Source: Streptomyces sp. S.PNR 29 (GTDB lineage Bacteria > Actinomycetota > Actinomycetes > Streptomycetales > Streptomycetaceae). Taken from it: a DNA stretch of 64,000 nucleotides. The stretch spans positions 141,942-205,941 of the forward strand of contig NZ_JANUQM010000018.1 of assembly GCF_030386795.1 (NCBI RefSeq). The letters are read 5' to 3'. A program made the position numbers and the translations under genes. Below the pieces are notes generated by a model. That model saw only the letters and a list, made by a program, of their open reading frames with translations. It was not told where the DNA came from and did no database searches. Below, piece by piece: positions 50,081 through 61,006 of the stretch; within the stretch, counting starts at the first letter, position 1; every line of letters starts with the position of its first letter.

Positions 50081-53000
50081 ATGGGAACCGCTGGCCCCGG
50101 CGGTCGGTACCGCCTGGGGAGACTCGGCACGTCGCTGGTGCTGCTGCTCCCGCTGCTCGGGGTGACGGCGGCCTCCGGGCAGGGCAGCGCCGAGCCCCGG
50201 CCACGGGCGGCCGACGCCGCCGGCACCCGGGTCGCGTACGCCGGTACCCGGCACCGCAGTCTCGGCCGGGTCGCCACCAGCACCTCCAGCACACCGCTGT
50301 TCGGCGACGGTCCGGCCCACTTCGACGTCCAGCCGTCCGCCCTCGGCGACGCGATGGTCTTCGCTAGCCGCCGCGACGAGCGGGACCCGCAGATCTATCT
50401 GCGGTCCGCCGACGGTTCGGTACGCCGTCTCACCAGCGGCATGGACGCGGCGCACCCCCGGCTGACGCCGGACGGCCGGGCCGTGGTGTTCGACTCGGCC
50501 GGACCCGGCGGCCCGGGCGGCGGGAAGCAGCGCGACCTGTGGCTGGTGCGCACCGACGGCACCGGCCTGACACGGCTCACCGACACCCCCGCGGACGAGG
50601 AGTGGCCGACGGTCTCGCCCGACGGGCAGCGCCTGGCGTACTCCGGAGACAGCGACCCACTGGCCGGACAGCAGCTCTACGTACGGCCCCTGGGCGGCGG
50701 CACCGCCTCCCGGATCACCGACCCCGCGAACGGCGAGGCCACCGAGCCGGTGTGGAACCCGGTCGACGACGACGAGAACCGGAACTGGATCGCCTACACC
50801 GCCACCACGACCGTCGACGGCCGGGCGGTGCCCCGGCTGCGGGTGACGGACGGGAGCAGCGACGAGCCGCTGCTCGGGGGCGCGCAGGCGGACTGGCGTG
50901 CCCACGGGGCAGCGTGGCTGCCCGACGGGGACGGCGTGCTGTTCCTGAGCCCGGAGATCACCTGTGAGTGCGAGGGCGACTGGGACCACGTGTTCCGGTC
51001 GACCGCCCACTCCGGCCAGGTCCCCTCGCTGGTGCTCGATGAGGACCGGGAGGTCCGCTCGCCCACCTGGCTCGGCGCGCTCGACGGCGGCGGCGTGGTG
51101 GTGGAGCGCACCTCGGCGTCCGGCCCGAACGCGGTGACCCTGCAGGACATCCGGGCGGACGGGGCCGACCCCCGCGACCTGGGGCTTGCGGTCCTCAAGG
51201 AAGACCCGGCGGCCGACACCAACACCGATCCCGCCAAGGACCCGCTGTTCCGGCCGGCGGCCGGGTACGACCCGTGGACCGAGCGGCAGAACTACACGCC
51301 CGACGGCCGTGGGATCGTGGTGACCCGCTTCGAGGACACCCCCGAGGGCCGTGTCGAGCGGATCTGGAGGGCGGACGCCGACGGCTCCGACGCGGCGCCC
51401 ATGCCGCTCGCCGGACGCGGCCCGAAGGACTGGGACACCGACCCGACGTTCTCCCCGGACGGCAAGTACCTGGCCTTCACCCGGACTTCGCCGGGCGGCG
51501 TGGGCGAGGCCGCGGGCCCCAGCCGCATCCTCGTCGCCGACGCGGCCACCGGTGCGATCACCGGCGAGATCATCCCGCCGGCCGGGCAGCTCCAGGGCGG
51601 CGATGCCCAGCCCACCTGGTCCTCCGACGGCACCACCCTGGCCTTCACCCGCAACCAGGTGATCGACGGGGGCGGCGGCAACAAGCACATCTGGACCGTG
51701 CCCGTGAACGACCTGGACCGGCAGCGCGACCTGAGCGCCACCAACTGCCCCGGCAGCTGCCAGGTCATCGACGACAGCCCGGCGTTCTCCCCGGACGGGC
51801 GCAGCATCGCCTTCAACCGCAAGAACGGCGGCGGCCGGATCGACGAACGCAACGGCGTCCTCCTGACGTCCCTGTCGGGCGACGACTGCCAGGTGCTGCT
51901 GCCCACCGCCGCCCGCGACCTCCCCGGCGCCTGCCGCCGGGAGCTGCCGGACACCTCGGCCACCGGCCCGTTCCAGCCGCGGGACGCCGCCTGGACGGCC
52001 GACGGCAAGGGCCTGGTGTTCAGCTCCCGCGCCGCCCTCGCGGTCAACAGCCCCGAGAAACTACAGCTCCTGGACGTCGCGTCCGGCGACCTCACTCCGC
52101 TCACCACCGGTCTGCCGGGCCGGCAGAAGGAACCCAGCGTCCAGCAGTCCGTGGACCTCGCGGTCCGGGCACCCGGCTCCGTCCCGGAGGTCACCGTCGG
52201 CCGGTCCACCACCATCCGCGTGGACGTCGTGAACAACGGGCCCGCTGCCTCCCCCGGCACCCGGCTGACCGTCGCTCCGCCGTCCGGCGTGCAGGTCACC
52301 CGGATGACCTGGCCCGGGGGCACCTGCGATGCCGCATCCCTCCAGTGCGATGTCGGCGTGGTGCCGCCCGGGACCACCGTCCCGGTGACCGTCACCGTCA
52401 CCGGGGTCACCCCCGGCGATGCGCCGGTCGGCTGGTCGGTCACCGGCACCGTCCTGGACCCGCGACCCAGCGACAACTCCGGCCGGACCGTGGTGCCGGT
52501 ACGTGCGGCCACCCCGCCTCCGACGACCCCGCCTCCGGCCACACCGACACCGCCCACCACGGCGCCGCCCGTCCCTGCGCCGCCCGCCCCCGCGCCGCCC
52601 ACCGTGCCCCCGGAGCCGGAGGCGCCCGAGGCCGGCCCCGGAGTGCGGGTCACGGCCCAGCCGAACCCCGGCTACGTCGGCGGGCGCGTCGTGGTGACGT
52701 ACACCGTGCGCAACGGGCGCAACGCGCTGGCGACGGGGCTGCGGCTGCGCATCGGCCTGCCACCGGGCATCCCGAACAGCGGGCCGCCGCCGGGCTGCGA
52801 CCGCTCCTGGGTGTGCGCGCTGCCGGACCTGGCCCCGGGCGAGAACACCGTCGTCCGGGTGGTCCTCAGCCCCGACAAGGCGCTGACCGGCCGTGTCACC
52901 GGCGACCTCACCACCACCGGCACCGACGCCGACCGGCGCGACAACACCGCCCGGCAGCGGCTGCGCATCCTCCAGCCGCGCATCGTCGCGGTGCCGGAGG

Positions 53001-53275
53001 TCGGCAAGCCGGGCTTCGTCACCTCGGTGCGCGGCAAGGACTTCCCGCCGGGAGTGCCGGTGAGGTTCACCTGGAAGCCGGGCATCACCGCGGCGGCGGC
53101 GCCGACCGTGCCCAAGCCGGACGGCACGTTCATCGGGCAGCTGCTCATCCTCGCCAAGGACCAGACCGGACCGCGCGTCATCACCGCCAGGGGACGCGGA
53201 TTCTCACCCGTGACGACCGACTTCCTGGTGGTCAGCGGCAGTGTGCAGCCGCCCGACGAGGTGACCCGCCGGTGA
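50081..53275 (+). CDS. Large secreted TolB/PD40-repeat protein with DUF11-like domains, CIS-locus associated
   Basis: A 1064-residue exported protein. A signal-like segment (residues about 10-35) precedes a beta-propeller made of TolB/PD40 repeats, seen as recurring 'SPDG', 'TPDG' and 'TSDG' turns ('PRLTPDGRAVVF', 'PTFSPDGKYLAF', 'PAFSPDGRSIAF') to about residue 710. Two DUF11/CARDB-like beta-domains flank a Pro/Thr linker (about 800-860), and an IPT-like domain ends the chain. GAGGGGGAC precedes the ATG at 50081. Its stop overlaps the DUF4255 start by four bases (GTGA), tying it to the injection-system genes. Its role there is unknown. Confidence 0.83.
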   Translation: MGTAGPGGRYRLGRLGTSLVLLLPLLGVTAASGQGSAEPRPRAADAAGTRVAYAGTRHRSLGRVATSTSSTPLFGDGPAHFDVQPSALGDAMVFASRRDERDPQIYLRSADGSVRRLTSGMDAAHPRLTPDGRAVVFDSAGPGGPGGGKQRDLWLVRTDGTGLTRLTDTPADEEWPTVSPDGQRLAYSGDSDPLAGQQLYVRPLGGGTASRITDPANGEATEPVWNPVDDDENRNWIAYTATTTVDGRAVPRLRVTDGSSDEPLLGGAQADWRAHGAAWLPDGDGVLFLSPEITCECEGDWDHVFRSTAHSGQVPSLVLDEDREVRSPTWLGALDGGGVVVERTSASGPNAVTLQDIRADGADPRDLGLAVLKEDPAADTNTDPAKDPLFRPAAGYDPWTERQNYTPDGRGIVVTRFEDTPEGRVERIWRADADGSDAAPMPLAGRGPKDWDTDPTFSPDGKYLAFTRTSPGGVGEAAGPSRILVADAATGAITGEIIPPAGQLQGGDAQPTWSSDGTTLAFTRNQVIDGGGGNKHIWTVPVNDLDRQRDLSATNCPGSCQVIDDSPAFSPDGRSIAFNRKNGGGRIDERNGVLLTSLSGDDCQVLLPTAARDLPGACRRELPDTSATGPFQPRDAAWTADGKGLVFSSRAALAVNSPEKLQLLDVASGDLTPLTTGLPGRQKEPSVQQSVDLAVRAPGSVPEVTVGRSTTIRVDVVNNGPAASPGTRLTVAPPSGVQVTRMTWPGGTCDAASLQCDVGVVPPGTTVPVTVTVTGVTPGDAPVGWSVTGTVLDPRPSDNSGRTVVPVRAATPPPTTPPPATPTPPTTAPPVPAPPAPAPPTVPPEPEAPEAGPGVRVTAQPNPGYVGGRVVVTYTVRNGRNALATGLRLRIGLPPGIPNSGPPPGCDRSWVCALPDLAPGENTVVRVVLSPDKALTGRVTGDLTTTGTDADRRDNTARQRLRILQPRIVAVPEVGKPGFVTSVRGKDFPPGVPVRFTWKPGITAAAAPTVPKPDGTFIGQLLILAKDQTGPRVITARGRGFSPVTTDFLVVSGSVQPPDEVTRR

Positions 53276-53979
53276 TCCACGAGGTCGACGAGGCGCTGCG
53301 CCGCCTGCTCGGCGAGTCCGGCCTGGAGGCATCGGGCGTCGAGGTGGTCTTCGATGCCCCCACCCGGGACTGGGCGGCACGCCGCAGCGCCCCGACCATC
53401 TGCGTCTTCCTGTACGACATCCGCGAGGACGCCACCCGGCGCGGCAGCGGCCAAGGCGAGGTGTACGACGATGACGGGCACCTGGTGGCGCGGCGCACCC
53501 CGCCCCGCTGGTTCGACCTGACGTACCTGGTCACGGCGTGGGCGAGCCGCCCGCAGGACGAACACCGGCTGCTCTCGCAGGTGCTCGCCTGTCTGGTGGC
53601 CACCGACACGCTGCCCGCGCGGCTGCTCACCGGCACACTCGCCGAGCTCGGTCTGACCGTGGGACTGGACACCGCCGGGGCCGGGCTCGACGCACCGGCC
53701 GCCTCCGATGTGTGGTCGGCGCTCGGAGGGGAGTTGAAGGCGTCGCTCGGGGTGCGGGTGCGGGCGCCGCTCGCCGGGACGACCACGGCCGCCGCGCCGC
53801 CGGTCACCGAAGGGCTCGTCGTGCGCTCCGCCGCCCGGCACGAGGGTGGGGAAGCGGCGCCGGGCCGTCGGCTGCGCTACACGGAGACGAGTGATCCGGG
53901 ACCGGACGGCTTCGCCGGTCCGCGGGAGCGGGGGCCCGCACCCGCCCGGCGCCGCCGCAGGGGGGACCGCCAGCCGTGA
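53272..53979 (+). CDS. DUF4255 tail-terminator/cap-like protein of the contractile injection system
   Basis: A 235-residue protein. 'VIHEVDEALRRLLGESG', 'ICVFLYDIREDATRRG' and 'WFDLTYLVTAWASRPQDEHRLLSQVLACL' match DUF4255 (Pvc16-type), which forms the terminator cap at the top of sheath and tube in injection systems such as PVC and Afp. The C-terminal about 40 residues are Arg/Pro rich and disordered. GTGA overlaps on both sides link it to the genes before and after, so the three proteins are probably made in fixed proportion. Confidence 0.88.
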   Translation: MIHEVDEALRRLLGESGLEASGVEVVFDAPTRDWAARRSAPTICVFLYDIREDATRRGSGQGEVYDDDGHLVARRTPPRWFDLTYLVTAWASRPQDEHRLLSQVLACLVATDTLPARLLTGTLAELGLTVGLDTAGAGLDAPAASDVWSALGGELKASLGVRVRAPLAGTTTAAAPPVTEGLVVRSAARHEGGEAAPGRRLRYTETSDPGPDGFAGPRERGPAPARRRRRGDRQP

Positions 53980-56093
53980 CGCACACCGCCGAACCCGACG
54001 CCACCACCCGGCCCGGTGCCCCGCCCGGCGCCGGAGCCGTCTCCGCCGACGTGGAGCACCTGTGGGTGCGACTCGGTGCGGTGGAGGAACGGGTGCGGCA
54101 CGCGGTGGCGGTCCGCCGCGCCGCCGACCCCGACCCCGACGACCCGTACCGGGGCCAGTACCTCAGCCCGGAGGCGGTGGCCCGCATCCTGGACGAGCCG
54201 GGCGGTCTCGGCCTGCCCGCCGGCGAGCCTTGGCGCCCACCGGCCGGTTCCGTCCTCGACGGCCTCGCCGGGCGGTTCGGCCTGTCCCCGCTGGACCTGG
54301 ACCTGCTGCTGGTCGCGGTGGCCCCCGACCTGGACGCGCGCTTCGAACGGCTCTACGGCTACCTCAACGACGACCTGACGCGCCGTCGGCCCACAGCCGG
54401 GCTCGCCCTGGAGCTGTGCGGCCTCACCGGGGCGGCACCCGCCCGGTTCCGGCTCGCCCCCGGAGCGCCGCTGATCGAAGGCGGACTGGTGGAGGTCACC
54501 GAGCCGGAACGGCCGCCGCTGTCCCGCGTCCTGGCGGTCCCCGACCGGGTCACCGGGCACCTCCTGGGCAGCGCGCGGCCCGACGCCCGGCTCGCCGGGC
54601 TGCTCGGCGAGGTCCGGGAGGACCCGACCGCCGAGGCGGCGGAGGTCCGGCGCACGGCGGCCGCGGCCGGGACCGGCGTCGGCCTCGTCCACCTGCGCAG
54701 CCGGGGCGGCGACGCCGAGGGGCTGGCCACCGCCGCCCTGCGCGCGGCCGGGCTGCGCCCTCTCGTCCTGGACGCGGTGGCGCTCGCCCGGCGCCGGGAC
54801 GACGTACCGGAACTTGCCCGGGTGGCCGCACTCGAAGCCCGCCTGACCGGTGCCGGGATCGTCCTCGGCCCCCTGGAGGCGCTGCCCGCGGAACCCGCCG
54901 AACGCGCCCGGACACTGGGGACGTTGTGCGGGGCACTGCGGGGGATCCCCCTCGTCACGCACGGCACCGTCGGCTGGGATCCCGCCTGGGCGGCCGACAC
55001 CCCCGTGGTCCTGACCGTGCCGGCACCTTCCCCCGAGCGGCAGGCCGCGCGCTGGCGGCACGCCCTCGACCGGGCCGCCGGTGACGGTTCCGTGACCGGC
55101 GACCCCGAGGAGCTCGCCCGGGCGGTCGCCGCGCACCGCCTGGACGCCGGGCAGCTGCGCCGCGCCGCCGACGTGGCGGTGCGCACGGCCGCCCTCGCGG
55201 GCCGCCCGGTCCGCCCCGACGACCTGCGCTCCGCCGTACGCGCCCAGAACGGCGCGGGGCTCGACCGGCTCGCCCGCCGGGTGGAGCCGGGCGTCGGCTG
55301 GGACGACCTGGTGCTCCCGCCGGTCACCCACCGGCGGCTGCGCGAACTCGCGCTGCGCGCCCGCCACCGGGAGCGGGTGCTCGGGCAGTGGGGGATGCGG
55401 CCCGGCGGCGGCCGGGGGCGCGGCGTGGTCGCGCTGTTCGCCGGTGAGTCGGGCACCGGCAAGACCATGTCCGCGGAGGTCGTCGCGGCGGACCTGGGCA
55501 TGGACCTGTACGTGGTGGACCTGTCCACCGTCGTCGACAAGTACGTCGGGGAGACCGAGAAGAACCTGGAGCGGATCTTCACCGAGGCGTCGGCGGTCAA
55601 CGCGGTCCTCCTCTTCGACGAGGCCGACGCGATCTTCGGCAAGCGCTCGGAGGTGAAGGACGCGCACGACCGGCACGCCAACATCGAGTCGGCGTACCTG
55701 CTCCAGCGCATGGAGTCGTTCGACGGGATCGCGGTGCTGACCACCAACCTGCGGGCCAACCTGGACGAGGCGTTCACCCGCCGCCTGGACGTGGTGGCGG
55801 ACTTTCCGCTGCCCGACTCCGGCCAGCGCCTCGCCCTGTGGGAGCGGTGCCTGGGCGACCGCCTGCCCCGGGCCGACGACCTGGACCTCCGCTTCTGCGC
55901 GGACCGCTTCGAGCTGGCCGGCGGCTCGATCCGGGCCTGCGCGCTGACCGCGGCCTACCTCGCGGCGGAGTCCGGGGAGCCGCTCACCATGCGGGAGCTG
56001 GTGGCGGCGGTCGCGCAGGAGTACCGCAAGCTCGGACGGCTGGTTCTGGAGGGCGAGTTCGGTCCGTACCTGGCGGAGGTCACCGGCGCCTGA
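53976..56093 (+). CDS. AAA+ ATPase of the contractile injection system
   Basis: A 705-residue protein. The N-terminal 480 residues are helical and Arg/Ala rich, and the C-terminal AAA+ module contains Walker A 'GESGTGKT' at about 490-497, Walker B 'LLFDEADA' at about 545-552, sensor 1 'VLTTNLRANLDEAF' and the arginine finger in 'FTRRLDVV'. The family (Pvc15/Cis15-type) is constant in these loci and is thought to help assembly or cargo loading. It starts by GTGA overlap with the DUF4255 gene. It is convergent with the DUF4157 gene, with 46 bp between stops. Confidence 0.9.
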   Translation: MTHTAEPDATTRPGAPPGAGAVSADVEHLWVRLGAVEERVRHAVAVRRAADPDPDDPYRGQYLSPEAVARILDEPGGLGLPAGEPWRPPAGSVLDGLAGRFGLSPLDLDLLLVAVAPDLDARFERLYGYLNDDLTRRRPTAGLALELCGLTGAAPARFRLAPGAPLIEGGLVEVTEPERPPLSRVLAVPDRVTGHLLGSARPDARLAGLLGEVREDPTAEAAEVRRTAAAAGTGVGLVHLRSRGGDAEGLATAALRAAGLRPLVLDAVALARRRDDVPELARVAALEARLTGAGIVLGPLEALPAEPAERARTLGTLCGALRGIPLVTHGTVGWDPAWAADTPVVLTVPAPSPERQAARWRHALDRAAGDGSVTGDPEELARAVAAHRLDAGQLRRAADVAVRTAALAGRPVRPDDLRSAVRAQNGAGLDRLARRVEPGVGWDDLVLPPVTHRRLRELALRARHRERVLGQWGMRPGGGRGRGVVALFAGESGTGKTMSAEVVAADLGMDLYVVDLSTVVDKYVGETEKNLERIFTEASAVNAVLLFDEADAIFGKRSEVKDAHDRHANIESAYLLQRMESFDGIAVLTTNLRANLDEAFTRRLDVVADFPLPDSGQRLALWERCLGDRLPRADDLDLRFCADRFELAGGSIRACALTAAYLAAESGEPLTMRELVAAVAQEYRKLGRLVLEGEFGPYLAEVTGA

Positions 56094-56139
56094 GGGGCGG
56101 GCCGCTCACCGTTGTGCGCACTCGTTCCGGCAGGAGTTG

Positions 56140-58218
56140 TCAGCCGTCGTAGTTCTCGTCGCTCTCGTTGGAGAGCCGCCCTCGGTGGAGCGGGGTGGGG
56201 GCCAGCTGCCATTGGCCGGTCACCGGGTCCTGGTGGTACTCCTGGACCACGTAGTCCAGCCTGGTCGGCACGTCTTCGAATCCGAACTGGTCGCCACTGC
56301 CGGACATCCGCACCTCGAACCGCAGGACCCGCCCCTCTTCGAGCACCATGCGTTTGACGTGACTCTCGACATCCCGCTCGAACTGCTGGTTGAGCCTGCT
56401 GCTCATGGGGGCGAGATTGTGCGGCTCCGCGGGGCCGTGGAGATGGTGGTTGAGGAGGTGGCCGCGAATGGCGCCGAGTCCCCAGGCGCCGCCTTCCGGT
56501 TCAAAGCCTGCCTGTCCGGACGGGGGCCGCAGGGTGAGCGGGTCGGCGACCATCGACGTGCCCATGTCGACGGCGACCTTGTTGCCGTCCTCGTCGATGT
56601 CGAAGAAGGTGCCGGACGTGAAGGCGACGACCGTACGCGGCAGATGGCCGAGTGACGTGAAGCCGCGGTGCTGGGTTTCGTACGCGCTGACAGCCTGGTG
56701 TGCCGTCTCCAGCACCTCCCTGACCACGTCTCCGTACTCCCTGGTCCAAGGGAACCTCAACTGGTTCCACAGCACGGCGAGCTCGGAGTCGCTGTCGTGC
56801 TCCTGGGCCCGGTCGAAGTCGAGTTCCTCGTCCGGTCCGGGACCGCTCCCCGTGTTGTTGATCAGGAAGGACACCCTTCCGGCCTGATCGATCTCGACCT
56901 TCTGCTCATAGCCGTCGTCCATCTTCGTGCCGTCGTCGTTGAGCTCGACGACGTGGCAGGTGATCCCCTGGGGAAGGGGATGCGTGGCATCGCCGTGCAC
57001 CACGACCTCGTAGTGGAAGGTGCCGCGGTCGTTGTAGATCATTTTCTTGAGGGGTTCCTCGACCACCCGGCTGTGCTTGGCGTTGAGTTGCTTCCGGAAC
57101 GGCGCGAGGTTCTCCGGGGTGGCCGGGCCGTGGAGGTGCGCGTTGAGCAGGTGCCCTTCCACCGCTCCGCCGAGTCCGGCGTAGGTGCCGGTGGTCGCGT
57201 CGGAACCGGCGGCACCGCGCAGCGTCAGCGGGTGGGCCACCATGGACGTGCCGCGGGGCACTCCTCCCGCCATGAGGACCGGCCCGAATCGAACGACGGT
57301 CTCCGGAACGCCGTTGTCCTCCCCGAACTTGTTGCTGAGCGCCTGCTGCACCTCCCCCATGCCGCTGCTCCAGCCGTTCGACAGCTTCTGGTAGGTCAGC
57401 AGGATCTGGTGAACGTCCACCGCGGTCGGCTGCTGCGCGGAGCTGCGCAGGGTGGTCCAGTCCCGCAGGGGACTGGTGTCGTGGGGAGCGGGGTCGCGGT
57501 CCCGCAGGAGCTTGATGCCCGGGCCGGGGGCTCGCTGCACGGCGGCCGTACCGGTGCCCGTCGCCCGGGTGTCACGCTGGACGTGGTCGGCGTGCTCCGC
57601 GTCCTGGGCGTGCTCGGCGACGGAGCCGGACGAGGCCGGCGCGGGGCCGGACATGACCCGCCGGGCCATGGCCTCGGCCTCGCGCTCGAAGCGGTCGGAC
57701 GGGTCCGAGACGCGCAGCCCGTCGCCGTGGTCGGTGCCGGAGACCGGGCCCTGGCGCTGCTGGACCACGTGCGTGAGCTCGTGGGCGAGAGTGTGCTTGT
57801 CGCCGCCGCCGTCACCGATCACCACATGGCTGCCGGAGGTGTAGGCGCGGGCGCCGATGGCGCGGGCCGAGCGGGCGGCGGCGGCCCCGGTGTGCAGCCG
57901 TACGTCGGAGAAGTCGGAGCCCAACCGGGACTCCATCTCCCGGCGTAAGGGCGCGGCGAGCGGTTTGCCGGCCGAGCGCAGCACCTCGTGCACCCCGGTG
58001 TCCGGCTGCTCGGCGGCAGGCGTGGTGCGTGCGCGGCGGGCGATCATGCCGGTCACCGCGGCGTTGCCCGCGCCGCGCTGTGCCGCCCGGAGCGCGGCGG
58101 CGGTGAGCGGGGGCGGCACGGCGGCGCCCGATGAGGACGTCTCCCGCTGGGCGGTGGCCCCGCCGCGCGCCGACTGCCGGGTTCCGGTCCCTTCGGTGCG
58201 CCGTCCGGACCTCTGCAT
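56140..58218 (-). CDS. DUF4157 protein with duplicated C-terminal domain, candidate CIS cargo/effector
   Basis: A 692-residue protein on the opposite strand within the injection locus. A Gln/Gly/Ser-rich N terminus precedes a DUF4157 domain (about 76-157) with a metalloprotease-like H146-E-L-T-H150. Two copies of a second domain follow, about 230 residues apart. Each has 'GTSMVA.PLTL' (323-333 and 553-563), 'GHLLN.HLHGP' (355-365 and 586-596) and 'NLAP....LN' (370-379 and 601-610). The latter blocks resemble the RGH...NL.P...N core of Endonuclease-NS-type nucleases. DUF4157 proteins are common cargo of contractile injection systems. The ATG at 58218 is preferred because AGGAGG lies 6 bases upstream. 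Confidence 0.82.
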   Translation of the reverse strand: MQRSGRRTEGTGTRQSARGGATAQRETSSSGAAVPPPLTAAALRAAQRGAGNAAVTGMIARRARTTPAAEQPDTGVHEVLRSAGKPLAAPLRREMESRLGSDFSDVRLHTGAAAARSARAIGARAYTSGSHVVIGDGGGDKHTLAHELTHVVQQRQGPVSGTDHGDGLRVSDPSDRFEREAEAMARRVMSGPAPASSGSVAEHAQDAEHADHVQRDTRATGTGTAAVQRAPGPGIKLLRDRDPAPHDTSPLRDWTTLRSSAQQPTAVDVHQILLTYQKLSNGWSSGMGEVQQALSNKFGEDNGVPETVVRFGPVLMAGGVPRGTSMVAHPLTLRGAAGSDATTGTYAGLGGAVEGHLLNAHLHGPATPENLAPFRKQLNAKHSRVVEEPLKKMIYNDRGTFHYEVVVHGDATHPLPQGITCHVVELNDDGTKMDDGYEQKVEIDQAGRVSFLINNTGSGPGPDEELDFDRAQEHDSDSELAVLWNQLRFPWTREYGDVVREVLETAHQAVSAYETQHRGFTSLGHLPRTVVAFTSGTFFDIDEDGNKVAVDMGTSMVADPLTLRPPSGQAGFEPEGGAWGLGAIRGHLLNHHLHGPAEPHNLAPMSSRLNQQFERDVESHVKRMVLEEGRVLRFEVRMSGSGDQFGFEDVPTRLDYVVQEYHQDPVTGQWQLAPTPLHRGRLSNESDENYDG

Positions 58219-58224
58219 CTGCTG

Positions 58225-58230
58225 CCTCCT
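58225..58230 (-). promoter_or_regulatory. Ribosome-binding site that decides the DUF4157 start
   Basis: AGGAGG lies 6 bases before the ATG at 58218 and inside the longer frame that starts at 58233. Perfect anti-SD complementarity and spacing argue for the shorter protein. Confidence 0.7.
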
Positions 58231-58363
58231 CATCGGCACACCCCTGCTGCCGCCCCCAGTGGACCGCGCGGGTGAACGGCCGTCCAGGTCCCCGAGGGCA
58301 GCGCGCGGGCAGGGACGGGTGACGTCCGGACGGTCCGCACGGGGCGTCCGGAAAGGCAGCGTT

Positions 58364-58378
58364 CTTGCCCTCGGCAAG
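58364..58378. promoter_or_regulatory. Inverted repeat in the sheath/DUF4157 promoter region
   Basis: CTTGCC and GGCAAG flank a 3-base centre in the 246-bp divergent region. It lies 87 bp before the sheath start and may be a regulator site, possibly of the LuxR-type protein encoded at 49240; this is not demonstrated. Confidence 0.4.
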
Positions 58379-58464
58379 GTCCGCGGGTCCCTGTCGAGGT
58401 GCCGGACCCGCCCCGCAGACTCGCCCTGGACACAGGTGACCCGTAAGGACGCGAAGGAGCGAGC

Positions 58465-60027
<1,563 letters not shown>

Positions 60028-60077
60028 TCCCAGGGCCGCACGGAAAACGGCTCCGCAAGGAAAGGTGACAGACAGTC

Positions 60078-60518
60078 ATGGCAACGGGCGATGCTCTTTC
60101 CACCCATGTCTTCGGCGTGCAGCTCGGGGGTTACCTGGTCGAGTCGATCCAGGAGATCAGCGGGCTGACCGTCGAGGAGGAAGTCGTCGAGGTCCGCCAG
60201 GTCAGCGCGGAGGGCAAGCAGATCATCCGCAAGCAGCCCGGCGCCCGGCAGGCGGGCGAGATCACGATCACCCGGGGACTCGACCAGAGCAGCGAGTTCA
60301 CCAACTGGATCAAGGAGACCCTGAACAAGGGCGCCGTCGAAGCAGCGCGGCAGAACCTCACCATCGAGATCAAGGACTCCGAGGGCACCACGGTCCGCCG
60401 CATCCAGCTGATGCAGGGCTGGGCCTCCAAGTGGGAGGGCCCGTCCCTGAAGGCGGGCGAGTCGTCCGCGGCCACCGAGTCCGTCACCATCGTGTTCGAG
60501 GAGATCATCGTCGAATGA
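60078..60518 (+). CDS. Inner tube protein (phage T4 gp19/Hcp-like)
   Basis: A 146-residue tube protein: 'LSTHVFGVQLGGYLVESIQEISGL' and 'GEITITRGLDQSSEFTNWIKETLN', then 'VRRIQLMQGWASKWEGPSLKAG', the standard T4-like tail tube fold of stacked hexameric rings. AAAGGTGACAG precedes the ATG. Its stop overlaps the next start by four bases (ATGA). Payloads are thought to sit in the lumen of this tube or at its tip. Confidence 0.95.
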   Translation: MATGDALSTHVFGVQLGGYLVESIQEISGLTVEEEVVEVRQVSAEGKQIIRKQPGARQAGEITITRGLDQSSEFTNWIKETLNKGAVEAARQNLTIEIKDSEGTTVRRIQLMQGWASKWEGPSLKAGESSAATESVTIVFEEIIVE

Positions 60519-61006
60519 AGCGCCGTACGGTGACGGCGGGCAACCTGGAGGAGATCCTCCAGGTGACGGCGCCCGCCCCGGCGCCGGAGCAGGCCGCGGC
60601 ACCCTCCGCCGCCCCGGCCCCCCGGGAGGACCACGGGCTGCGCACCGAGTTCGAGTTCGAGCTGCCGCGCGGGTACGTGGACGAGGCGGGCACGGTGCAC
60701 CGCCATGGCGCGATGCGCCTGGCCACCGCCCGTGACGAGCTCCGGCCCCAGATCGACCTGCGGGTCAAGGAGAACCCGGCGTACCTGAGCGTGGTGCTGC
60801 TGAGCCAGGTGATCACCCGGATCGGCACGATCACCGATGTGCACGCCGGGATCGTCGAGCGGATGTACGCCACCGACGTCGCCTTCCTCCAGGACTTCTA
60901 CCGCCGCGTCAACAGCGAGGGCCACACCCGCGCGGCGGTGACCTGTCCGCACTGCGAGGGCGGCTTCGAGGTCGACCTCTCGGGTGGGCGCCTGGGGGAA
61001 TCGTGA
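60515..61006 (+). CDS. T4 gp26-like baseplate-associated protein of the CIS
   Basis: A 163-residue protein. The first about 45 residues are Ala/Pro rich; the folded part begins 'LRTEFEFELPRGYVDEAGTVHRHGAMRLATARDEL', a form typical of the T4-baseplate-like protein found after the tube gene in injection systems. It ends with 'CPHCEGGFEVDL', a single CxxC that may bind zinc together with a partner. The ATG overlaps the tube stop and its own stop overlaps the next start (GTGA), so it is translated together with its neighbours. Confidence 0.83.
   Translation: MKRRTVTAGNLEEILQVTAPAPAPEQAAAPSAAPAPREDHGLRTEFEFELPRGYVDEAGTVHRHGAMRLATARDELRPQIDLRVKENPAYLSVVLLSQVITRIGTITDVHAGIVERMYATDVAFLQDFYRRVNSEGHTRAAVTCPHCEGGFEVDLSGGRLGES

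Noticed and set aside
56140..58218. Reading the HELTH motif as proof of an active protease toxin
   Set aside because: The motif is part of DUF4157 itself and activity has not been established for most members; I treat it as a marker of CIS cargo, not proof of proteolysis.
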